Source of the DNA: Furcasterigmium furcatum
Lineage: Eukaryota; Ascomycota; Sordariomycetes; Glomerellales; Plectosphaerellaceae
Assembly (NCBI GenBank): GCA_001599815.1
Contig: BCIA01000005.1
Location: 4,286,472 to 4,350,471, forward strand
Direction: 5' to 3'
Length of the DNA: 64,000 nucleotides
Shown: one piece after another, positions 56,074 to 64,000 of the stretch
How positions within the stretch are numbered: position 1 is the first letter of the stretch
Layout of the letters: the number at the start of each line of letters is the position of its first letter
Made by a program: the position numbers and the translations under genes
The notes under the pieces: generated by a model
Told to the model about the DNA's origin: nothing
Seen by the model: the letters and a program-made list of their open reading frames with translations, nothing else
The model's database searches: none

Positions 56074-57407
56074 GGTGTTTTGTGAGGGCGGCAACTAGAA
56101 GGCGTCGCTATGAATGTGGCGGAGAAACCAGCGTCGTGGTGAAAAGACGCAGCAAAGGATTCACCCCGCAGGAGAAGACAGCGGGAGGAACAGGCTGAAG
56201 CCGCAGTCGAGGGGAGTCACATGCAAAGGTGGTGGTGGTCTCTGCAGCTGAAGCAGGGATGGGATCGATCCAATGATGCAGCGCGTGTGCGATCGACGCG
56301 GGATGGGAGCCGACGGTAGCCCTGGGCGAGGGTTGGCGAGCGAAGGATCGATCGAGGGTTCGTGAGGTTGCAAGGTCGGATAGGAGGAGGGGAGGAGGAG
56401 GATTCGGGATCGTGGAGGGTGTGGTAGGTAGAAGAGAAGCAACGAGAGTTCAGGTTGGAGGGACGGGGGATCAGCGGGAAGAAGACATCCAGATGGAGGG
56501 TGCGCCTGGTCTGGGTGTGCCTGCCGTGTGCGGTGCGTGCGGTGCCCAGAAGCTTGTGACCCCGGATTCTGTGCTGTGGAGGGGCTGGCTGGCTGAGTGA
56601 AATTCAGTTGACTGGCTGCTTCTGCCACTGACGTCGGGGTCCCGTGGCCCGTTCGAGACGTTTCCCCTCTGCCCGGAATCAGTGGGGCTCAGTCACGAAC
56701 CGGGACCGACCAATCACCGGGGCTTGCTGACCTTGATTAGCTTCGGACGTAGGGAACCCGGGGCAGTGAGCAAAGCTTGTGATTATAGGCGATGCGGCGC
56801 TATGGAACTGGGCGGAGCTCTCCTGGAATGGAGATGACCACGGTTAAGTACTGCGGTCTCCTCGCTCAGCCGGCCATTCTTGTACGATCCGACGGCGTCC
56901 ACATGTGTGCTCTCCCGATGGGACGGAAATCAGAACTAATGGCCTCACCCTGCTAGCAGTTGATGCTAAATCACGGGCTCCGGACTCCTATCAGACGGAC
57001 ATGGGTGTCACGGTCGGTCCCCATATAACTATTCAGGAGAGAAGCGCGAAATAATAGGAGACGGCGGCGGGCTTATGTAGAAACGCACCCAAATCATCGT
57101 CGATCAGCCTCGTTACCTCAGCGCTCCCTAACGACGGGGCCTCCCTTGCATCGGTAAAGCCGTCCGGACCCGCTGAGATGGAACGCTGGGCGCCTCTGCA
57201 CCAGTAGGGTTGAATGTCGTCACTTGCCGCTACTTCCCGTGCAGGGATCATCGGGGCCGTACCTACCCGCAGCCCGAGAAATCGTCAATTCGTTTCCGCG
57301 AGTTTGTATGCCGACTCCAAAAATTCGACATTACCACCCGACCGGACCTGACACGTGCCTCGCATCGCGCGAGCCTCATCGTCCCCCCCGAACCCTCAGC
57401 CGCGCGC
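56074..57407. other. Divergent intergenic region of 1.3 kb
   Basis: Between the YWASYD gene and the TPP-carrier gene. A 155-codon Pro/Leu-rich minus frame at 56161-56628 is probably 5' UTR. Two-way promoter elements are expected. No other gene is supported. Confidence 0.6.
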
Positions 57408-58461
57408 ATGTCACGCAGCGGTGAGCGCCTCAAGGATGAGGGCTCCAAGCTCCAGGTCGTCGCCGCCGGCGCGATAGCCGGGCTGGTATCGCGGTAAGAC
57501 TCTCCCTCCCTCGACCCCTCGGCCCCCATCCCCGATACCCATGCTAACGGCGTCCAGCTTCGTGATCGCGCCCCTCGACGTCGTCAAGATCCGCCTCCAG
57601 CTCCAGACACACTCCCTCTCCGACCCCCTCTCCCACACCAAGGCCCTCGGCGGGCCCATCTACAAGGGCACCCTGCCCACCATCCGACACATCCTCAGGA
57701 ACGAGGGCCTCACCGGCCTCTGGAAGGGCAACATCCCGGCCGAGCTCATGTACCTATGCTACGGCGCCGTTCAGTTCTCCGCCTACCGCTCCACAACGCT
57801 CTTCCTGCGGTCCGCCTTCGCCGGCACAACCGCCAGCCCTACCGAGCGCGTCCTCCCCCACGCCGCCGAGAGCTTCATCGCAGGCGCAACCGCCGGCGCC
57901 GCCGCCACAACCGCGACCTACCCCCTTGACCTCCTGCGCACCCGCTTCGCCGCCCAGGGCAACGACCGCGTCTACACCTCCCTCGCCTCCGCCGTCCGCG
58001 AGATCGGCCGCGACGAGGGCGCCCGCGGCTTCTTCCGCGGCCTCGGCCCCGGCGTCGCCCAGATCATTCCCTACATGGGCATCTTCTTCGCCACATACGA
58101 GGGCCTCCGCCTGAACCTCGCAGACCTCCACCTCCCCTGGGGCAGCGGCGACGCCACCGCCGGCGTCATGGCCTCCGTGCTCGCCAAGACGTGCGTCTTC
58201 CCCCTCGACCTCGTCCGGAAGCGGATACAGGTCCAGGGCCCCACGCGCGCCAAGTACGTCCACAAGAACATCCCAGAGTACGGCGGCGCGTTCCGGGCCC
58301 TCGGCGTCATCTTCCGGACGGAGGGCCTGAGGGGCATGTACCGCGGGCTGACCGTCAGCCTGCTCAAGGCGGCGCCGGGGAGCGCGGTCACGGTGTGGAC
58401 GTACGAGCGGGCGCTCAACGCGCTGATGGCGCTGGACGACGATGATACCCGGCGGTTATAG
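57408..58461 (+). CDS. TPC1: Mitochondrial thiamine pyrophosphate carrier
   Basis: Two exons, 57408-57493 and 57558-58461 (64-bp phase-2 intron with branch site GCTAAC), encode 329 residues. The protein has the three-fold mitochondrial carrier repeat with signature motifs APLDVVKIRLQ, YPLDLLRTRFA and FPLDLVRKRIQ. Each is followed by the usual second-helix glycine-rich region (EGLTGLWKGN; EGARGFFRGLGP; EGLRGMYRGL). The start MSRSGERLKDEGSKLQVVAAG and the FFATYEGLR segment fit the fungal Tpc1 group. Carriers of this type bring cytosolic thiamine pyrophosphate into the matrix, where it serves pyruvate and oxoglutarate dehydrogenases. The exact substrate is assigned from resemblance to Tpc1. Confidence 0.87.
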
Positions 58462-58906
58462 CGGCCGCTTGTAATTTACTGTACTATTACTTCTGCTGCT
58501 GTTATGACTCACTGGGGGGTAGACGGTACTTGGGACACACATCTTAGACTCGTTATAGGCATGGCACACAAGCATGGGGCATGGCGCGGCATGGCATCTT
58601 GGGCTGGTTACTGTCATCTTTCTGCCCAATACGAGAACTCGGTCTTCTTTTCGCAAGGTTTTGTGTTCCCCAGCTCAACAGGTGCTGCTCCCCGTGACAT
58701 GATATCTGGTGAGGGACCTCGTGGCATCAAACTCTAACTTACATGATGAGGCTGGTGGGGCTGATAGAGTTCCTGAAGGCTTCCATAAAGCCCTCCTGCG
58801 CAAGAGTCACACGGGTGCTACCTCGAGACTGATGAAAATAAAAACCTCCCCGACATTTCAGTCCACTTCATCCTCGCCCAACACACGCCCTCTCGCCCAC
58901 ATCACC
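58462..58906. other. Intergenic between two plus-strand genes
   Basis: About 445 bp holding the TPC1 3' UTR and the promoter of the WSC gene. No gene is seen. Confidence 0.6.
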
Positions 58907-59543
58907 ATGCTCTCCCTCATCCACCTCCTCATCCTCGCCCTCACGGCCATCTGCCCCGTCTCCGCCGGCGGCAAATGGGGCGACAAGGGCGGCATCAACG
59001 GCCTCACCGGCATCGAGCGCTCCGACAGGTTCCCCTCGCCCTTCCAGCACCCCGGCCACAACGTCCCCCTGCCCTCCCGCGCCCGGAACGGCTGGCAGCA
59101 CCTGATCGACCACCTCTACCCCGGCTACCCGACCTACCCCAGGGTGGAGAACAACTTCTACTTCGTCCACCTCGGCTGCTTCAAGGAGATCAAGGACTAC
59201 GGCGCCCCCCTCCCCATCCGCGCGCTGCCGGACGGATGGCGCAAGGAGACCGAGAACGGGGAGCCCATGACCGCCCTCCACTGCCTGTACCTGTGCGACA
59301 CGGAGGGCTGGCACCTCGCCGGGCTGTACAATGGAAAGTGAGTAGATCCCTCCCTCCCCCTTCCCCTTCGCTTCTGCGTGTCGTTTGTCGCGTGCTTGCT
59401 GACGGCGTCATCGTAGCATGTGCGGCTGCGCCGAGAACATCCAGGCCAGGAAGGTGCTCCCGAAAGAGTGCAACCTGCCCTGCGAGGGAGGTGGTAATGA
59501 AACGTGCGGCGGCGAGTACGCGATTGATATTTGGGGAAATTGA
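58907..59543 (+). CDS. Small secreted WSC-domain protein
   Basis: Two exons, 58907-59337 and 59417-59543 (79-bp phase-2 intron), encode 185 residues. The ATG at 58907 begins a clear signal peptide (MLSLIHLLILALTAICPVSAG). After a 60-residue basic/aromatic spacer, the WSC domain starts at FVHLGCFKEI and continues with LHCLYLCDTEGWHLAGLYNG, MCGCAENIQ, CNLPCEGGGNETCGG and YAIDIW. The Cys pattern matches the eight-Cys carbohydrate-binding fold. There is no GPI or transmembrane anchor, unlike cell-wall sensor WSC proteins, so it is probably secreted and binds glucan or other wall glycans. Confidence 0.85.
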
Positions 59544-59854
59544 TGCCCATGTCCCCGTGGACTTTGGGAAATCGAGATGGGCTCTCTCTTGTTGGCTTGC
59601 TATACCCTAGGTTGATTCTTATCTGGTATCGAGCATCTCGAGCAACAGTTTTCTGAATTTCCAGTTTGTCTGGATCTGTCCCGAGTTTCCTGGAACCCGT
59701 CGAATTTCAAGTCGTTGAAAAGATGTTGCGTTGAGGCAAAGCCTCCTCCAAGCCGCTCAAGTGTATCGAGTGCTGGATACAAAAACAGTATTGATATCCT
59801 GGTATCACAAATCATCAGTCGTGAAGCGCACTGTAGTGCCCCAACCAACCCAAA
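59544..59854. other. Intergenic, convergent gene ends
   Basis: About 310 bp between the WSC gene and REV1, with no gene seen. Confidence 0.6.
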
Positions 59855-62800
59855 TCAGAAGTTCAAAGTTCCCAACCCCCGTTTCCTCACGGCTCGCTGT
59901 ACTGCCTCCTTGATGCTTTCCAACGTGGCTTGCCAAGTCTTCTTACCCAACCCCTGCGCCGTGTCCGCCTGAACCAGGAGCCCGAGCCAGTTGACGAGCT
60001 TGACCACCTTGCTCATGTCCTTCTCCTCCAGCACGACTCGCGCCAGGTACACCTCGAACATATCCACATCGTCTCGATGCGGCCCATCCTCCCTGGACTC
60101 CCCGTGCCACGCCTCGAGCATGTCCTTAATATCCTCCACGGCGGTGAACCCGTTCGAGGAAAATGCGATCTTCTTCGGCGGCAGGGGGAACATCACCATG
60201 CCCTGCCCCGACGGCCCAGACGGCTCTCCCTCAGTCTGGAACCGTCGCCGCGGGGCGGCCACGCTGAGTCCGGATTTCTTTGCAAGGCGTTTCCTGCGAT
60301 GGTCCTCAACTACCTCCCGACGAACATCCTCTGGAAGTTCGGCGAGGAATGCCGGGTCGAGCTCCTCGAGCTCCTCTGGTTCCGGTGGTTCGTTGCGCCG
60401 GAGAGGGGCGAGACTGGTTTGCATCCGATGAGCGGCGGCATCTTGTTGCCGCTCGCGGGTTTTGCTCCACATCCCCCTGAGCCCGCCGCGCTTCGTAGGT
60501 GTGCGGTTCCGGGCAGGAGGTATTGTGCGATCTTTTCGAGGGGATTGGGGAGCTGCGCTTTGCGCGGGACGCCGGCCGTATGTGGCGAGGACTTCTGCCT
60601 TCATTTCATCTGGAAGGGCGTTGAAAACGTCGGGATCGATCTGAGACGGCAGGGGATCGCCAGCTATCGCTGGGCTCTCGCTCCGTGATCGGCTGGGGGA
60701 GGCTGCTTGTAGAAAAGGCGAGGGTTTCTGGCGTGCTTTCAGCTTCGCCCGGATGTCGCCAGGCAGCTCGGCAAGAATGGCGGGGTCTGGATTCGACGGC
60801 ATGATGAACTGGGTGCCTGCAATGTTCAGTGGTGTGGTTGCTTTGGCATCCCTCGCCCCGGCGTGGGCGATCGCCAGTGCCGGGTGGACTGCTTTGGGTT
60901 TCCGCGGTGTAAGGGGATCATCTGCGATGGGGTCCTGGGCGACATCGTGGTTGGAAGACGTGCGCCCCTTCTGTGGGCTGTCCCCGTCTTCAATATCATC
61001 TCTCCTGGCTCTCTTCGCGTTGGGAGAGTCAACATCCGAGAAGCTCTTTTCATCGATGGCCTCAAGCCTGTGCTTCTTCGCCGACTTCTGGGCACTGAAG
61101 GTCGGGAAGGTAAGCCGTCGTTGACTGCTCTCGTTCGCAGCCCCCCCTGCTTTGAGGGGATCCAGCTTGGTCAGTTGTACGCCCAGGCCCCTGAGATCGC
61201 CAGGGCTGAACTTGAACGAGCGCAGAACAGCAACGGCCTCCTTGCCGATGGTCTCCGCATTGTTGGTCGCGACCCCAAAAACGGTGCTCTTGTTGAACGT
61301 GTCGCACTTGCCGTGGCCGAGATGTTTCACCGGATCCAACGGCGCGTCGAGTGACCTCCTCATGATCTTCATCGTCAGCTGCTTGCCCTTGACCTGCTCG
61401 TTGAGAAGCCGCTTCTCCAGCTCTTTGCAGAGGTTCATCACGAACTCTTCTGCCTCGGCCTGGCTGATGAACCTTATCCCCCAGTTGACCTCGGCCGAGA
61501 CAGACTTTCGGGGAGGCTGTTCGCCGACTTCGGTGTGGTCGATACCCCTGGCGTACTCCCAGAGCTTCTCTCCGGTCTTCGGCCCAAGGGTTGATGACAG
61601 CTTCTCCCGGGACACCTGGCGGATGTCCTTGACGAGCTTGATCCCGATCTCCTCGAGCTTTCCGCTGAGACTATGGGCGACGCCAGGGAGACTTCTAACT
61701 TCAAGTTCACCCATCATGTCGAGGACTCCCTCAGGCTTGAGCTGGTACTGCCCGGCCGGCTTGGCTCGCCTCAGCGCGACCTTCGCTTGCAGGATGTTGC
61801 CGCCGATGCCTACGGACACCGCGCAGCCGGTGCGGGCTTTGATATTATCGCGGAGCTTGTGGGCAATGGCGTCAGCGGCTTCCTGCTCTCTCCAGACGCT
61901 GCCCTCGTCGACGCCGCTGCCCGTGGACCCGACTGTGGTGTAGATACGTCCAGTGACATCCAGCAGGGCCTCGTCGACACTGACGCTCTGCACCACGGCG
62001 CCGACTTCCAGGATCGCCTCATAAAACAGGCGGCTGGCTTCTTCATACGCAGGGAAGTCGTATGGGACGACCTTCAGATCCGGGCACTTCTCCAGTGCGC
62101 TCTTCATCCACATGCCGTTCTTGATACCAAACTCGCGCGCCGGGTAGTTGCAGCTTGCGATCTCTGAGCCAGTGCCGGTGCTGTGGGCCACCACCACGGG
62201 CTTGTCCACGAGCTCGGGGTGTTTCTTCAGCGACACGGCACAGAAAAAGCTGTCGAAATCGACATGCAGGATGTACCGCCTGGCACCTGGTCTCCTCTTG
62301 ACGTTCTTGAGAGTCATTTCCTTCTCCTTCGCAAGCCTCTGCATGCGAGACTTGAGCTCTGACTTCCATGTTGAGAGATGGTGCAGGCGGCTTTCGGAAT
62401 AGAACTGCTTCAGAAAGTCCGGGTTTGCGGTGGATGACTTTCTGATCTTGGGGTCAGACAAGAGCCACGCATTGTGTTCTTCGGATGTCATGCTCTCGGG
62501 CAATTTTGCGTCGGCTTTGCCTTCAGACTGGGGCGGAGACTCCTGCGACTCAGGTGGCCAGCGGTCTTGCTGAGGAGCGGCAGCTGTGGCATCTTTTGAT
62601 GGTGTTTCGACGGCGATCTCATCAAACAACGAGTCGTCAATTCCGCCGCTGAACGATTCTCCTGCCTTGGTCTCCGTGAGAGGTTGGCCTGAATGGTCAG
62701 ATTGCTCTGCAACGGGTGTTGTGAAATTGCGAGTTTTGCTGCTGGACTTGAAGGCGCTCGACCCTGGGGGCAATATCTGCGGCGTCTTGGTGGTGCTGTT

Positions 62801-63445
62801 CGACGGGCTTCTAAACTGATCGGTGTAGAAGCTGTTGTCCGTCTGCTCCCGATACCCGATGGTTGATTTGGGCGTAGCCTGGGTCAAGAAACTCCCTTCG
62901 CCGAACGCCAGGACTTTCTGTCTCGGGCCTTCATCTACCACGCGATAGTCGTTCCATGGTAACAGCTTGCCCGCTTGGATGGAATCCACGACCCATGCAG
63001 GTTTGACGATCCTGTACCGGCTGTAGTCGACAGCCTTCTTGGGTGGCATGGCAGATGCGATGATGTGCGTCGCCATGGTTTTCGAGTCCAGGTACTGCAA
63101 GAACCCGGCGCCGTGCTTCACGAGTTCCTTGTGCAATCTATTTACCATGTCAGCGGTGGTCTTCCCCAAGGGTCCGGCTGGAAGGATGGCAGCTTACACA
63201 TGTAGAGGTGGCTGGGTGTAGCCCATGATATGAGCCACAACGCCTTTGAAGATCTGCGGCTTGTCGGACGATGATGCGCGGATGTCCGCGTCCAGGTTTT
63301 GGAGCTTGATCTTCTTCCTCCGGAAGTAGTCGCCGAAGCCGCCGAAAGCGCTCGGCTCATACTCCTCCCCGCCTTCGTCGGTGAAGGAGTGACCCTCTAT
63401 CTTCTTCCTCACTTGGGAAGAATTCTTCTCGAGGCGGCTACCCAT
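59855..63445 (-). CDS. REV1: DNA repair protein REV1 (Y-family polymerase)
   Basis: Two exons, 63445-63198 and 63137-59855 (60-bp phase-2 intron), encode 1176 residues. The start MGSRLEKNSSQVRKKIE and the motif FGGFGDYFRRKKIKLQNLD are conserved in fungal REV1. A BRCT domain follows (VAHIMGYTQPPLHV|LHKELVKHG, then MATHIIAS). The Y-family polymerase core has YILHVDFDSFFCAVSLKK, NYPAREFGIKNGMW and the catalytic SVSVDEALLDVT. Three ubiquitin-binding motifs with the L-P signature lie in the C-terminal half (DPAILAELPGDIR, DPDVFNALPDEMK, DPAFLAELPEDVR). The C-terminal helical bundle binds other translesion polymerases. REV1 inserts dCMP opposite abasic sites and scaffolds translesion synthesis in the nucleus. 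Confidence 0.94.
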
Positions 63446-63915
63446 CTTGGCGGTGACGGCGCGTATGAATCCAAGCCGCTCAGGCGTCCTTGCAGAGTCA
63501 GAGTATGCCGACGAGTTCAGTCGCTTCAGCCCATCGCAGGTGGATTATCACCAGGCCGCTCATCTTTGGGCTAGCATGAGAGTTTGGCCTGAGTTTCTGT
63601 CTGATTCATCTGAATAGTGCGCGGGTATGTGCTGGTCCGTGAATCCGGAAGTACCGATGGCGATGGAATGGCTGTCGCAGAGGATGGATGGAGGAGGAAA
63701 TGTGAGGAGAAGCACTGAGCGCCGCACGCGCGTAAAGTGGAGGGGCAGTCGCGCCCTTCACACGAAGTCCCGTGACAAGAGCATTATGTAAGCCATTTTT
63801 TCTACGTCCATCCTTTGCAGCCATCCGGGCACCTCTCTTCGACTGACTTTCGGTTTTGATCTCGACCGGAAACACTGCCCAAACCAAACCGTCGCATCAC
63901 CGGGTGGACGCGACC
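63446..63915. other. Divergent promoter region of REV1 and the RED-like gene
   Basis: About 470 bp between two divergent genes. Small frames on both strands show no motif. Confidence 0.6.
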
Positions 63916-64000
63916 ATGAACAACGACCAGTTCAGGCGGCTAGTCGGTGCCAGCTCCAGCCAGTCTGGCGCCCAGAAGAATGGCGCGAGCCCTCAGTCCG
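63916..64000 (+). CDS. Start of a RED-like (IK/spliceosomal) gene, cut by the window edge
   Basis: The frame opens with ATG in the context GCGACCATGA and reads 28 residues up to the right edge without a stop (MNNDQFRRLVGASSSQSG and onward). The opening MNNDQFRRL followed by a Ser/Ala/Gly-rich segment resembles my memory of fungal RED-like proteins (homologues of human RED/IK, a spliceosome component). The identification rests on this short start only and could be wrong. Confidence 0.4.
   Translation, partial: MNNDQFRRLVGASSSQSGAQKNGASPQS

Noticed and set aside
56161..56628. 155-codon Pro/Leu-rich minus-strand frame
   Set aside because: It lies in the 5' flank of the YWASYD gene and has the composition of an untranslated leader.

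Overview
The window is GC-rich nuclear DNA of a filamentous ascomycete (Pezizomycotina, most likely a Sordariomycete; the genus cannot be fixed by reading alone). The evidence is short GT-AG introns of about 55-140 bp, strong third-position GC bias that produces long antisense ORFs, Zn2Cys6 and zinc-finger-less fungal transcription factors, a CBM1 cellulose-binding module, a fungal rhodopsin-fold membrane protein and NLR-like proteins of fungal architecture. I reconstructed 27 gene models (one tentative and one cut by the right edge) by finding splice pairs that keep frame across conserved motifs. No rRNA, tRNA, CRISPR array or intact transposon was seen.

Layout. 1.7-7.8 kb: housekeeping genes (SAM-PH protein, M24 peptidase-fold protein, mitoribosomal protein Rsm26/mS42). 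8.2-28.5 kb: a dense island of self/non-self recognition and regulated cell death genes. It holds a PNP_UDP-NB-ARC-TPR NLR, an ankyrin-subtilase protein, an unknown 278-aa protein, a 1981-aa hydrolase-like/degenerate NACHT/ankyrin/ZZ protein, a subtilase with a Cys/His-rich N-terminus and, 89 bp away tail to tail, a protein that looks like a fungal gasdermin (RCD-1/HET-Q1 type). 29.5-41 kb: accessory genes (BAHD-type acyltransferase, rhodopsin-fold membrane protein, small kinase-like protein, transcription factor, short-chain reductase, polytopic membrane protein). 41-48 kb: ubiquitin-flavoured accessory genes (RBR E3 ligase with three CCCH fingers, a protein with an MIT-like helical start, a ubiquitin-like-domain protein with an apparent frameshift). 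48.3-54.4 kb: a Zn2Cys6 regulator divergent from an AIF-like oxidoreductase, then a GH43-CBM1 secreted hydrolase. 55-64 kb: conserved genes (a fungal protein of unknown function, mitochondrial TPP carrier, WSC-domain secreted protein, REV1, start of a RED-like gene).

How the genes may work together. In Podospora anserina the gasdermin-like HET-Q1 is activated by the subtilase HET-Q2 encoded next to it. The pair at 24.4-27.7 kb has the same composition. It sits beside two NLR-type sensors and a second subtilase, so the island could hold sensors, activating proteases and a membrane-permeabilising executioner. That link is inference from domain content and adjacency. Many coordinates rest on splice sites chosen by eye; start codons of several genes are the least certain part.
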